From assembly GCF_027270315.1 (NCBI RefSeq), contig NZ_CP114413.1, positions 7,440,001 through 7,504,000 of the forward strand: a stretch of DNA of 64,000 bases, given 5' to 3'. Shown here piece after piece: positions 14,970-24,143 of the stretch. The notes under the pieces are model-generated. The model saw nothing but the letters and a program-made list of their open reading frames with translations, did no database searches and had not been told where the DNA came from. Both the position numbers and the translations under genes were made by a program. The stretch is from Streptomyces cinnabarinus. Its GTDB lineage: Bacteria > Actinomycetota > Actinomycetes > Streptomycetales > Streptomycetaceae. Position 1 is the stretch's first letter, and each line of letters starts with the position of its first letter.

Positions 14970-15848
14970 GTGCCCAAGGACTCGTATCTCGTCGGACTGA
15001 TCGGCTCCGGAATCGGACCCTCGCTCAGCCCGGCCCTCCACGAGCGGGAGGCCGACCGGCAGGGCCTGCGGTATCTGTACCGGCTGATCGACATCGAGGT
15101 GCTCGGCGTACCGCCGGAGCGGGTCGGCGACCTGGTGCGGGCGGCGCGGGAGCTGGGCTTCGACGGGCTCAACATCACGCATCCCTGCAAGCAGCTCGTC
15201 ATCGAGCACCTCGACGCGCTGTCGCCGCAGGCCGAGGCGCTGGGTGCGGTCAATACGGTCGTGTTCGAGGGCGGTGGCCGGGCCGTCGGCCACAACACGG
15301 ATGTCACCGGGTTCGCGGCGTCGTTCGCGCGAGGGCTGCCCGATGTTTCCCTGGAGCGGGTCGTCCAGCTCGGTGCGGGCGGTGCGGGGGCGGCGGTAGC
15401 GCATGCCACCCTCACGCTCGGCGCGGAGTGCGTCACTGTCGTCGACGCGATGCCCGAGCGGGCGGCCGACCTCGCCGACTCCCTGAACCGGCACTTCGGG
15501 GAGGGCCGCGCTGCTTTTGGTTCCCCCGACCGTCTCGCCGAGCTGCTCACCGAGGCCGACGGCATCGTGCATGCCACGCCTACGGGTATGGCCGCGCACC
15601 CTGGGCTGCCCTTCCCGGCGGAGCTGCTGCATCCGGGGCTGTGGGTCGCCGAGGTGGTGTACCGGCCGCTGGAGACCGAGCTGTTGCGCACCGCCCGGGA
15701 GCTGGGCTGCGCCACGCTCGACGGCGGTGGCATGGCCGTCTTCCAGGCCGTGGACGCGTTCCGGCTGTTCACCGGGCGGGAGCCGGACAGCGCACGGATG
15801 CTCGCGGAGTTCGCCGCGCTGACCGACGCCATGGCCGCCCCGCAATAA
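14970..15848 (+). CDS. Quinate/shikimate dehydrogenase (QsuD-type AroE family)
   Basis: This 292-residue protein opens VGLIGSGIGPSLSPALHERE, followed by the substrate loop NITHPCKQ with the catalytic Lys, GAVNTV, GHNTDVTGF with the catalytic Asp, and a Rossmann motif QLGAGGAGAAV. The GIGPSLSPxLHExEA opening is typical of the catabolic quinate/shikimate dehydrogenases of Corynebacterium (QsuD), as opposed to biosynthetic AroE. It oxidises quinate or shikimate to the 3-dehydro acid with NAD+. GTG 14970 has GGAGG six bases upstream. The following dehydratase gene continues the route. Confidence 0.85.
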   Translation: MPKDSYLVGLIGSGIGPSLSPALHEREADRQGLRYLYRLIDIEVLGVPPERVGDLVRAARELGFDGLNITHPCKQLVIEHLDALSPQAEALGAVNTVVFEGGGRAVGHNTDVTGFAASFARGLPDVSLERVVQLGAGGAGAAVAHATLTLGAECVTVVDAMPERAADLADSLNRHFGEGRAAFGSPDRLAELLTEADGIVHATPTGMAAHPGLPFPAELLHPGLWVAEVVYRPLETELLRTARELGCATLDGGGMAVFQAVDAFRLFTGREPDSARMLAEFAALTDAMAAPQ

Positions 15849-15887
15849 GCCCCCGCACCAAGCCCCCGCAGCAAGAGAGGTACCGAC

Positions 15888-17672
15888 GTGCGTACGTCCA
15901 TCGCCACCGTCTCTCTCAGCGGATCCCTCACCGAGAAGCTCACCGCCGCCGCCCGGGCCGGATTCGACGGTGTGGAGATCTTCGAGAACGACCTGCTGGC
16001 CAGCCCGCTCACCCCGGAGGAGATCCGCGCCCGCTGTGCGGACCTGGGGCTGACCATCGACCTCTATCAGCCGATGCGGGACATCGAGGCCGTGCCGGAG
16101 GACGTCTTCGTCGGCAGTCTGCGGCGGGCCCGGCACAAGTTCGAGCTGATGGGGCGCCTCGGTGCCGACACCGTGCTCGTCTGTTCCAGTGTTTCCCCGC
16201 AGGCGGTGGCCGACGATGCCCTCGCCGCCCGTCAGCTCGGTGAACTCGCCGATCTTGCACAGGACTTCGGCATTCGCGTCGCCTACGAGGCGCTGGCCTG
16301 GGGGCGGCACGTCAGTACGTACGACCACGCCTGGCGCATCGTCGAGCAGGCCGGGCATCCGGCGCTCGGGACCTGCCTGGACAGCTTCCACATCCTCTCC
16401 CGGGGCTCGGACCCGAAGGGCATCGAGGACATCCCCGGCGAGAAGATCTTCTTCCTGCAACTGGCCGACGCCCCCCTGCTCGGTATGGACGTCCTCCAGT
16501 GGAGCCGCCACCACCGCTGCTTCCCCGGCCAGGGCGGCTTCGACATCACCGGGCTCGTGCGGCATGTGCTGCGCGCCGGGTACGACGGACCCCTGTCGCT
16601 GGAGGTCTTCAACGACGTCTTCCGGCAGTCCGAGGCGGGCTCTACCGCCGTGGACGCCCGGCGCTCCCTGCTGGTTCTGCAGGAGTCGGTGGGCCTGGCC
16701 GAACCGCCCGCATCCGTCGTCCCCACCGGGGTCGCCTTCGCCGAATTGCTCACCCCGGACGCCGAACCGGTCGCCGCGGTCCTGTCCGCGCTGGGCTTCG
16801 CCCGCACCGCCCGCCACCGCGGCAAGCCCGTCGACCTCTGGCAGCAGGGGCAGGCCCGGGTCCTGGTCAACACCGGCGGCGCCGCCCGCCGGGAAGGCGC
16901 CCAACTCGCCGCGATCGGCCTGGAGTCACCCGACCCAGCGGGCGCCGCCCGGCGTGCCGAGGCCCTGCTCGCCCCGGTGCTGCCGCGCCGCCGCGCCCCC
17001 GAGGACGCGGCCCTGGACGCGGTCGCCGCCCCCGACGGCACCGAACTCTTCTTCTGCGGCGCCCCGTCCGACTGGCGCGGCGACTTCGAGGACGTGCCGC
17101 ACACCCCCGCGGCCGGCTCCGTGACCGGCGTCGATCATCTCGCGCTCACCCAGCCCTGGCACCACTTCGACGAGGCCACCCTCTTCCACCGCAGTGTGCT
17201 GGGCCTGGACGCGCAGCCGAGCGTGGACGTCGCAGACCCGTACGGACTGCTGCGCAGCCGCGCCGTCACCAACGCCGACGGCAGCGTCCGGATCGCCCTG
17301 ACCGTCGGCGCGGCACCGGGCGACGACACGGTCCACGACCGGCACATCGCGCTGGCCACGGACGATGTCGTCGCCGCGGCGCGCCGCTTCCGCGCGGCCG
17401 GCGGGCTCCTGCTCCCGGTCCCGGCCAACTACTACGACGACCTCGCGGCCCGATTCGACCTCACCGACGGCGATTTGGAGACCTACCGCGAACTCGGCAT
17501 CCTCTACGACCGGGACACGGGTGGCGTCTTCCGGCACTGCTACACCCGGACCGTGGGCCGCGTCTTCTTCGAACTCGTCCAGCGCGACGCGGCCTATCAG
17601 GGCTACGGCGCCCCGAACGCGCCGGTGCGGCTGGCCGCGCAGCACGCGGTACGGGCCGTCACTGGCGGCTGA
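15888..17672 (+). CDS. Two-domain 3-dehydroshikimate dehydratase (QsuB-like: TIM barrel plus HPPD-like VOC domain)
   Basis: This 594-residue protein converts 3-dehydroshikimate to protocatechuate in the cytoplasm, feeding the beta-ketoadipate pathway. Residues 1-270 form an AP-endonuclease-type TIM barrel (FDGVEIFENDLLAS, AYEALAWGRHVSTYDHAW, CLDSFHI, FLQLADAP, SLEVFNDVF), with metal-binding Glu, Asp and His residues. Residues 285-594 are a 4-hydroxyphenylpyruvate-dioxygenase-like VOC module, with metal-type residues H417 (VDHLAL) and E562 (VFFELVQR). The length and domain order match QsuB. GTG 15888 follows AGAGAGG. The last 14 bases overlap the convergent beta-helix gene. Confidence 0.85.
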   Translation: MRTSIATVSLSGSLTEKLTAAARAGFDGVEIFENDLLASPLTPEEIRARCADLGLTIDLYQPMRDIEAVPEDVFVGSLRRARHKFELMGRLGADTVLVCSSVSPQAVADDALAARQLGELADLAQDFGIRVAYEALAWGRHVSTYDHAWRIVEQAGHPALGTCLDSFHILSRGSDPKGIEDIPGEKIFFLQLADAPLLGMDVLQWSRHHRCFPGQGGFDITGLVRHVLRAGYDGPLSLEVFNDVFRQSEAGSTAVDARRSLLVLQESVGLAEPPASVVPTGVAFAELLTPDAEPVAAVLSALGFARTARHRGKPVDLWQQGQARVLVNTGGAARREGAQLAAIGLESPDPAGAARRAEALLAPVLPRRRAPEDAALDAVAAPDGTELFFCGAPSDWRGDFEDVPHTPAAGSVTGVDHLALTQPWHHFDEATLFHRSVLGLDAQPSVDVADPYGLLRSRAVTNADGSVRIALTVGAAPGDDTVHDRHIALATDDVVAAARRFRAAGGLLLPVPANYYDDLAARFDLTDGDLETYRELGILYDRDTGGVFRHCYTRTVGRVFFELVQRDAAYQGYGAPNAPVRLAAQHAVRAVTGG

Positions 17673-19104
17673 CGGTCCGGGTCACACCGGCCAGGATCGT
17701 CGTGGCGAGGATCCAGCCCGCCAGGACCAGGACGTAGGACAGCCACTGGGACCAGCCCTCGGGCGCGTAGGCCGCCTCCTGGCCGAAGGAGATCACCGGC
17801 ACCAGCAGGTCAAGGGCGAAGAACACCGGGTTGAACTCCGGCGCCTCGGCGGGCTTGAGGGCGGGCGGCCGGTCCAGCGCGAAGGCCACCGAGCCGACCG
17901 CGAGCAGGGACAGCAGCCAGGCGAACGCGCGCAGCGGACGGAAGCCGTAGCCGACGGCGGCGTCCTGGACATGGCCCCAGAGGCGGCCGTACCAGGAGAG
18001 CGTGGACCGGTGGCGGCGCTGCTTGGCGAGCTGGACGCGCCGGGCGGCGTGGTCGTCGCCGCTGCGCCGGTAGGCGGCGGTCAACTGCTCGTAGCCGTGC
18101 GGGTCGTAGGTGGTGCCGTCGCGGACCAGCATCGGCAGCCGGCGCTCGACGGGCTCGTGCGGGGTGAGGAAGGTGTAGGTGAGGTCCAGTATCCGCACCT
18201 CGTCGGGGAGCATCTCCGGCTCCAGGTCGAGCTGTTCGATCTGGGCGCGGCGCAGATTGAGCCGGCCCGTGATCCGCGGTCCCTCGCGCAGCCAGAGTTC
18301 GCCGATGACGACGCTGCTGGCGCGCAGCGCGGTGTTGCCGGGGTTCGACAGGGTCGTCCGCAGCAGGTCGAGGCGCCCGGGTATACGGGCACCGCGCAGG
18401 TCGATGCGGCCCTCGGCCCGCAGTCGCCGCCCGAGCACATTGGTGCCGACGTCCAGGGACTCGGCGTCGAGCGCGGTGCCGCCGGGGTGGCTCAGCCGGG
18501 CGTCCTCCAGATTGACCGATCCGGCCACCCGCGCGCCGCCGAGCCGGATACCGCCCTCGGTGTGCAGTCCCGGCGCGCACAGATCGTCCTCGACGGTGAT
18601 CTGGCTGAGCCGCAGCACCGGCAACTCCGGTTCGGCGGCGACGAGTCGGGCCCGCTCCAGGAAGAGCGCTCCGGCGATCTGCGAGCCGCCGAGGTGGACC
18701 GAGCCGTCGATACGGCAGCCGGTGAGCCTGAGGCTGCCGTCCACGCGGACGCGGGCCGCCGACAGTCCGGGCAGCACGGAGTCGCTGAGGTTGAGGTACT
18801 TCAGCTGGGCGCCGGACAGGTCGGGTGCCGTGTCGAAGTGACACTGGCTCAGCCGGACGACGCTGTCGACGGTCGCGTACCGCAGGTCCAGGACGCCGGT
18901 GACGTAAGCGCCCGCGAGTTTGACGGCGGCGATCTCGCCCGGCTCGTGCGGCCCGTTCAGCAGCAGCGCCCGCAACACCCGTGCGCGGACGGTGCGTTCG
19001 GGGGCGCGGTCGTCGGCGCCGGTGTCCCGGAGGTCCACCGCGGTACCGGTGGCGAAGGCCCGCCAGACGCGCTGTTCGGCCGGTGTCAGATCGTTGATCT
19101 CCAT
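17659..19104 (-). CDS. Beta-helix-repeat membrane protein of unknown function
   Basis: This 481-residue protein is not assigned to a characterised enzyme. Residues 60-300 are a run of about 20-residue repeats of the form G-x-L-x-L-x-x-A-x-I/V-x-G, for example LRLTGCRIDGSVHLGGSQI and IDLRGARIPGRLDLLRTTL. This indicates a right-handed beta-helix resembling pentapeptide-repeat proteins. The C-terminus has three hydrophobic segments (LLSLLAVGSVAFAL, VFFALDLLVPVISF, VLVLAGWILATTILAGV), so the protein is probably anchored in the membrane with a cytosolic helix. It lies just downstream of gnd on the same strand and may belong to the pentose-phosphate transcript. A regulatory or scaffold role is only a guess. 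Confidence 0.65.
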   Translation of the reverse strand: MEINDLTPAEQRVWRAFATGTAVDLRDTGADDRAPERTVRARVLRALLLNGPHEPGEIAAVKLAGAYVTGVLDLRYATVDSVVRLSQCHFDTAPDLSGAQLKYLNLSDSVLPGLSAARVRVDGSLRLTGCRIDGSVHLGGSQIAGALFLERARLVAAEPELPVLRLSQITVEDDLCAPGLHTEGGIRLGGARVAGSVNLEDARLSHPGGTALDAESLDVGTNVLGRRLRAEGRIDLRGARIPGRLDLLRTTLSNPGNTALRASSVVIGELWLREGPRITGRLNLRRAQIEQLDLEPEMLPDEVRILDLTYTFLTPHEPVERRLPMLVRDGTTYDPHGYEQLTAAYRRSGDDHAARRVQLAKQRRHRSTLSWYGRLWGHVQDAAVGYGFRPLRAFAWLLSLLAVGSVAFALDRPPALKPAEAPEFNPVFFALDLLVPVISFGQEAAYAPEGWSQWLSYVLVLAGWILATTILAGVTRTVSRQ

Positions 19105-19165
19105 CAGCCGCGACTCTGGCGGGCCGTGTGGGCGGTGTCAAACCTCTATGCGCCCACGGCCGGAC

Positions 19166-20041
19166 CTACTTCGACTCGACGGCGTGGCCGCCGAACTGGT
19201 TGCGCAGGGCCGCGATCATCTTCATCTGCGGGGAGTCGTCCTGGCGGGACGCGAACCGCGCGAACAGGGACGCCGTGATCGCGGGCAGCGGTACGGCGTT
19301 GTCGATGGCCGCCTCGACGGTCCAGCGGCCCTCTCCGGAGTCCTCCGCGTAGCCGCGCAGCTTGTCCAGGTGCTCGTCCTCGTCGAGGGCGTTGACCGCC
19401 AGGTCCAGCAGCCAGGAGCGGATGACCGTGCCCTCCTGCCAGGAGCGGAAGACCTCGCGGACGTCCGTCACCGAGTCGACCTTCTCCAGCAGCTCCCAGC
19501 CCTCGGCGTAGGCCTGCATCATGGCGTACTCGATGCCGTTGTGGACCATCTTGGAGAAGTGCCCGGCGCCGACCTTGCCCGCGTGGACATAGCCGTACGG
19601 GCCCTCGGGCTTGAGCGCGTCGAAGACGGGCTGCACCTTGGCGATGTGCTCGGCGTCGCCGCCGACCATCAGCGCGTAGCCGTTCTCCAGGCCCCACACG
19701 CCCCCGGAGACACCGGCGTCGACGAAGCCGATGCCCTTCTCGCCGAGCTCGCGGGCGTGCTTCTCGTCGTCGGTCCAGCGGGAGTTGCCGCCGTCGACCA
19801 CGATGTCGCCGGGGGAGAGGAGCTGCCCCAGTTCGTCCACGACGGACTGGGTGGCGGCGCCCGCCGGGACCATCACCCAGACCACACGGGGTCCTTCGAG
19901 CCGCTCGACCAGTTCGGAGAGGGAGGTGACGTCGGCGAGGTCCGGGTTGCGGTCGTAGCCGACGACGGTGTGGCCCGCGCGGCGGATCCGCTCGCGCATG
20001 TTGCCGCCCATCTTGCCGAGGCCGATGAGTCCGAGCTGCAT
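19166..20041 (-). CDS. gnd: 6-phosphogluconate dehydrogenase, decarboxylating, short (YqeC/GndA) type
   Basis: This 291-residue protein oxidises and decarboxylates 6-phosphogluconate to ribulose 5-phosphate. The Rossmann start is LGLIGLGKMGGNMRERIRRAG. Catalytic motifs are VDGGNSRWTDD, VDAGVSGGVWGLENGYALMVGG and GAGHFSKMVHNGIEYAMMQA, with the conserved Lys and Asn. The length of about 300 residues, as opposed to 470, marks the short, often NAD-preferring form. It starts one base after the pgi stop, inside the pentose-phosphate operon. Confidence 0.95.
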   Translation of the reverse strand: MQLGLIGLGKMGGNMRERIRRAGHTVVGYDRNPDLADVTSLSELVERLEGPRVVWVMVPAGAATQSVVDELGQLLSPGDIVVDGGNSRWTDDEKHARELGEKGIGFVDAGVSGGVWGLENGYALMVGGDAEHIAKVQPVFDALKPEGPYGYVHAGKVGAGHFSKMVHNGIEYAMMQAYAEGWELLEKVDSVTDVREVFRSWQEGTVIRSWLLDLAVNALDEDEHLDKLRGYAEDSGEGRWTVEAAIDNAVPLPAITASLFARFASRQDDSPQMKMIAALRNQFGGHAVESK

Positions 20042-20042
20042 T

Positions 20043-21689
20043 TCAGTGCACTTCCTTCAGTTCACGGTAGGCGGCCACGAGGGCAGCGGTGGAGGAGTCG
20101 AGGCCGGGGACCTCAGCGCCGTCGGTGAGGGCGGGCTCGACCCGCTTGGCGAGGACCTTGCCGAGCTCCACGCCCCACTGGTCGAAGGAGTCGATGTTCC
20201 AGACGGCGCCCTGGACGAACACCTTGTGCTCGTAGAGGGCGATCAGCTGGCCGAGCACCGACGGGGTCAGTTCGCGGGCGAGGATCGTGGTCGTCGGGTG
20301 GTTGCCGCGGAAGGTGCGGTGCGGCACCTGCTCCTCGGCCACGCCCTCCGCGCGGACCTCCTCGGCGGTCTTGCCGAAGGCGAGCGCCTGTCCTTGCGCG
20401 AACAGGTTGGCCATCAACAGGTCGTGCTGCGCCTTGAGTTCGTCGTCCAGCTCGTCGACCGGACGGGCGAAGCCGATCAGGTCGGCCGGGATCAGCTTGG
20501 TGCCCTGGTGGATCAACTGGTAGTAGGCGTGCTGCCCGTTGGTGCCGGGCGTGCCCCACACCACCGGGCCGGTCTGCCAGTCCACCGGGTGCCCGTCGCG
20601 GTCAACGGACTTGCCGTTGGACTCCATGTCGAGCTGCTGGAGGTAGGCGGTGAACTTGGACAGGTAGTGGCTGTACGGCAGCACCGCGTGCGACTGGGCG
20701 TCGTGGAAGTTGCCGTACCAGATGCCCAGCAGGCCCAGCAGCAGCGGGGCGTTGGCCTCGGCGGGGGCGGTCCTGAAGTGCTCGTCGACCAGCCGGAAGC
20801 CGTCGAGCAGTTCGCGGAACCGCTCGGGACCGATGGCGATCATCAGGGAGAGGCCGATCGCCGAGTCGAAGGAGTAGCGGCCGCCGACCCAGTCCCAGAA
20901 CTCGAACATGTTGTCCGGGTCGATGCCGAACCCGGTGACCTTCTCGGCGTTCGTCGACAGGGCGACGAAGTGCCGGGCGACCGCCTTCTCCTCGCCGCCG
21001 AGCCCGGCCAGCAGCCAGGAGCGGGCCGAGGTGGCGTTGGTGATGGTCTCGATGGTGGTGAAGGTCTTGGAGGCGACGATGAACAGGGTCTCCGCCGGGT
21101 CCAGGTCGCGTACCGCCTCGTGCAGGTCGGCGCCGTCGACGTTCGACACGAAGCGGAACGTCAACTCCCGTGCGGTGAACGGCCGCAGCGCCTCGTAGGC
21201 CATCGCGGGCCCGAGGTCGGAGCCGCCGATGCCGATGTTGACGACGTTCCTGATCCGCTTGCCGGTGTGGCCGGTCCAGGCGCCGGAGCGGACGCGGTCG
21301 GCGAAGTCGCTCATCTTGTCGAGGACCGCGTGCACGCCCGGTACGACGTTCTCGCCGTCCACCTCGACCACCGCGTCCGGCGCCGCACGCAACGCGGTGT
21401 GCAGAACCGCCCGGTCCTCGGTGATGTTGATGCAGTCACCGCGGAACATGGCGTCGCGCAGCCCGAACACATCGGTGGCGGCGGCCAGTTCCTGAAGCAG
21501 GGCGAGCGTCTCGTCGTTGACGAGGTGCTTGGAGTAGTCGATCCGCAGATCACCGACCCGTACCACATACCGCTCGGCCCGCTCGGGGTCCGCGGCGAAG
21601 AGGTCACGCAAGTGGTCGTGCCACTCGGCGCGGTGGTCCTCCAGGGCGGTCCACTGGGGCCGCCGGGTGAGCTTCGGGGAGTCAGACAT
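20043..21689 (-). CDS. pgi: Glucose-6-phosphate isomerase
   Basis: This 548-residue protein interconverts glucose 6-phosphate and fructose 6-phosphate. The family signatures are complete: NIGIGGSDLGPAMAYEAL, the SIS-type phosphate loop around VASKTFTTIETITNATSAR, the WVGGRYSFDSAIGLSLMIAIG segment, and the C-terminal Pgi signature NIDSFDQWGVELGKVLAKR. It lies between opcA (8-base overlap at 21682-21689) and gnd, so it couples glycolysis to the oxidative pentose-phosphate branch in the same transcript. Confidence 0.95.
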   Translation of the reverse strand: MSDSPKLTRRPQWTALEDHRAEWHDHLRDLFAADPERAERYVVRVGDLRIDYSKHLVNDETLALLQELAAATDVFGLRDAMFRGDCINITEDRAVLHTALRAAPDAVVEVDGENVVPGVHAVLDKMSDFADRVRSGAWTGHTGKRIRNVVNIGIGGSDLGPAMAYEALRPFTARELTFRFVSNVDGADLHEAVRDLDPAETLFIVASKTFTTIETITNATSARSWLLAGLGGEEKAVARHFVALSTNAEKVTGFGIDPDNMFEFWDWVGGRYSFDSAIGLSLMIAIGPERFRELLDGFRLVDEHFRTAPAEANAPLLLGLLGIWYGNFHDAQSHAVLPYSHYLSKFTAYLQQLDMESNGKSVDRDGHPVDWQTGPVVWGTPGTNGQHAYYQLIHQGTKLIPADLIGFARPVDELDDELKAQHDLLMANLFAQGQALAFGKTAEEVRAEGVAEEQVPHRTFRGNHPTTTILARELTPSVLGQLIALYEHKVFVQGAVWNIDSFDQWGVELGKVLAKRVEPALTDGAEVPGLDSSTAALVAAYRELKEVH

Positions 21690-22617
21690 GAGAGGAGTTC
21701 TCCTTGGCGGCCTCGCCCCGCAGGGCGACGGCGTACATCTCGTCCGCGTCGAGGCGCCTGAGCTCCTCGGCGATGAGTTCGGAGGTGGTGCGGACCTTCA
21801 GCGCGAGGGTCCGCGAGGGCTGGCCCGGCAGGGACAGCGTGGCCAGCGGGCCCTCGGGGCGGTCGATGACGATCTCGCCGCCGGCGGTGCCGAGGCGCAC
21901 GGCGGTGACGACCGGACCGGCGGTGACGACCCGGTCGATCTTCACGTTCAGCCGGGCCTCCAGCCAGCGGGCGAGGAGTTCGGCGGCCGGGTTCTCGGCC
22001 TCGGCCTCCACCGCCCCCGAGATGATCTGGGTCCGTGCCTGGTCCAGCGCCGCGGCCAGCATCGAGCGCCACGGGGTCAGCCGGGTCCAGGCGAGGTCGG
22101 TGTCACCGGGCGCGTAGGAGCGGACCCGGGTCTCCAGCACCTCGAAGGGGTTCTCCACCGCGTACAGATCGGTGATCCGGCGCTGGGCGAGCGCGCCCAG
22201 CGGGTCCTTGGCCGGGTTCTTGGGCGCCTCCACCGGCCACCACACGACCACCGGGGCGTCCGGCAGCAGCAGCGGCAGGACGACCGAGTCGGCGTGGTCG
22301 GACACCTCGCCGTAGGTCCGCAGGATGACCGTCTCGCCGGTGCCGGCGTCGGCGCCCACCCGGACCTCCGCGTCCAGCTTGGAGGACTGGCGGTCGCGCG
22401 GGGTGCGGGCGTGCCGCTTGATGACGACCAGGGTGCGCGAGGGGTGCTCGTGCGAGGCCTCCTCGGCCGCCTTGATGGCGTCGTAGGCGTTCTCCTCGTC
22501 CGTGACGATCACCATCGTCAGGACCATGCCCACGGCGGGGGTGCCGATGGCGCGGCGGCCCCGCACAAGGGCCTTGTTGATCTTGCTTGCCGTGGTGTCG
22601 GTCAGGTCGATCTTCAT
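21682..22617 (-). CDS. opcA: Glucose-6-phosphate dehydrogenase assembly/activator protein OpcA
   Basis: This 311-residue protein has the OpcA opening MKIDLTDTTASKINKALVRGRR. It also has the conserved segments DAPVVVWWPVEAPKNPAKDPLGALAQRRITD, SYAPGDTDLAWTRLTPWRSMLAAALDQ and VKIDRVVTAGP. OpcA allosterically activates or assembles glucose-6-phosphate dehydrogenase in cyanobacteria and actinobacteria. Its start overlaps the zwf stop by ATGA, so the two partners are made together. Confidence 0.95.
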   Translation of the reverse strand: MKIDLTDTTASKINKALVRGRRAIGTPAVGMVLTMVIVTDEENAYDAIKAAEEASHEHPSRTLVVIKRHARTPRDRQSSKLDAEVRVGADAGTGETVILRTYGEVSDHADSVVLPLLLPDAPVVVWWPVEAPKNPAKDPLGALAQRRITDLYAVENPFEVLETRVRSYAPGDTDLAWTRLTPWRSMLAAALDQARTQIISGAVEAEAENPAAELLARWLEARLNVKIDRVVTAGPVVTAVRLGTAGGEIVIDRPEGPLATLSLPGQPSRTLALKVRTTSELIAEELRRLDADEMYAVALRGEAAKENSSHV

Positions 22618-24143
22618 GGCCTGCGCCAGCTCCGTCCGTCTCGTGCGAGCATCTCGTCGGCTTCCCCGGGTCCCCAGCTTCCCGAGGCGTACTGCGCCGG
22701 CTTGCCGTGCCGCGCCCAGTACTCCTCGATGGGGTCGAGGATCTTCCAGGACTCTTCCACTTCCTGGTGACGGGGGAACAAATTGGCGTCGCCGAGCAGG
22801 ACGTCCAGGATGAGGCGTTCGTACGCCTCCGGGCTGGACTCGGTGAACGACTCGCCGTAGGCGAAGTCCATCGTCACGTCCCGGATCTCCATCGAGGTGC
22901 CGGGCACCTTGGAGCCGAAGCGGACGGTGATGCCCTCGTCGGGCTGGACGCGGATGACGATCGCGTTCTTGCCCAGCTCCTCCGTGGCGGTGCGGTCGAA
23001 GGGGGAGTGCGGGGCCTGCTGGAAGACCACCGCGATCTCGGTGACCCGGCGCCCGAGGCGCTTTCCGGTACGCAGGTAGAACGGCACTCCGGCCCAGCGG
23101 CGGTTGTCCACCTGGAGCTTGACGGCGGCGTAGGTGTCGGTCGTCGAGGACGGGTCGATACCGTCCTCCTGGAGGTAGCCGCGCACCTTCTCGCCGCCCT
23201 GCCAGCCCTCCGCGTACTGCCCGCGCACGGTGTGCCGCCCCAGGTCCTCGGGCAGCTTCACGGCCTTGAGGACCTTCAGCTTCTCCGTCAGCAGCGAACC
23301 GGCGTCGAACGCGGCCGGTTCCTCCATCGCGGTGAGCGCCATGAGCTGCAGGAGGTGGTTCTGGATGACGTCACGGGCCGAGCCGATGCCGTCGTAGTAG
23401 CCCGCCCGGCCGCCGATGCCGATGTCCTCGGCCATGGTGATCTGGATGTGGTCGACGTACGACCGGTTCCAGATCGGCTCGAACATCTGGTTGGCGAAGC
23501 GCAGCGCCAGGATGTTCTGGACGGTCTCCTTGCCCAGGTAGTGGTCGATCCGGAAGACCTGCTCCGGGTCGAACACATCGTGCACGATCGTGTTGAGCTC
23601 CTCGGCCGACCTCAGATCGTGGCCGAACGGCTTCTCGATGACCGCGCGCCGCCAGGAGCCCTCGGGGGCGTCGGCGAGGCCGTGCTTCTTCAGCTGCTGG
23701 ACGACCTTGGGGAAGAACTTCGGCGGTACGGAGAGATAGAAGGCGTAGTTGCCGCTCGTGCCCCGGGAGGCGTCCAACTCGTCGACGGCCGACCGCAGTT
23801 GCTTGAACGCCGTGTCGTCGTCGAAGTCGCCCGGGATGAACCGCATGCCCTCGGCGAGCTGCTGCCAGACCTCCTCGCGGAAGGGGGTGCGGGCGTGCTC
23901 GCGGACGGCGTCGTGCACGACCTGCGCGAAGTCCTGGTCCGCCCAGTCCCGGCGGGCGAACCCGACGAGGGAGAAGCCCGGGGGCAGCAGACCGCGGTTG
24001 GCGAGGTCGTAGACCGCCGGCATCAGCTTCTTGCGGGACAGGTCGCCGGTGACACCGAAGATGACGAGGCCCGAGGGGCCCGCGATCCGCGGCAGCCGCC
24101 GGTCGCGCGCGTCGCGCAGCGGGTTGGTCGGGTCGGCGGTCAT
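22614..24143 (-). CDS. zwf: Glucose-6-phosphate 1-dehydrogenase
   Basis: This 509-residue protein catalyses the NADP-linked first step of the oxidative pentose-phosphate pathway. The N-terminal nucleotide site GLVIFGVTGDLSRKKLMPAVYDL and the active-site motif FRIDHYLGKETVQN are intact, as are the substrate-site EKPFGHDL and PFYLRTGKRL. ATG 24143 overlaps the tal stop (ATGA). It is tightly linked to its activator opcA downstream. Confidence 0.95.
   Translation of the reverse strand: MTADPTNPLRDARDRRLPRIAGPSGLVIFGVTGDLSRKKLMPAVYDLANRGLLPPGFSLVGFARRDWADQDFAQVVHDAVREHARTPFREEVWQQLAEGMRFIPGDFDDDTAFKQLRSAVDELDASRGTSGNYAFYLSVPPKFFPKVVQQLKKHGLADAPEGSWRRAVIEKPFGHDLRSAEELNTIVHDVFDPEQVFRIDHYLGKETVQNILALRFANQMFEPIWNRSYVDHIQITMAEDIGIGGRAGYYDGIGSARDVIQNHLLQLMALTAMEEPAAFDAGSLLTEKLKVLKAVKLPEDLGRHTVRGQYAEGWQGGEKVRGYLQEDGIDPSSTTDTYAAVKLQVDNRRWAGVPFYLRTGKRLGRRVTEIAVVFQQAPHSPFDRTATEELGKNAIVIRVQPDEGITVRFGSKVPGTSMEIRDVTMDFAYGESFTESSPEAYERLILDVLLGDANLFPRHQEVEESWKILDPIEEYWARHGKPAQYASGSWGPGEADEMLARDGRSWRRP

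Noticed and set aside
19166..20041. Truncated 6-phosphogluconate dehydrogenase
   Set aside because: The short length of about 290 residues is normal for the YqeC/GndA class and all catalytic motifs are present.
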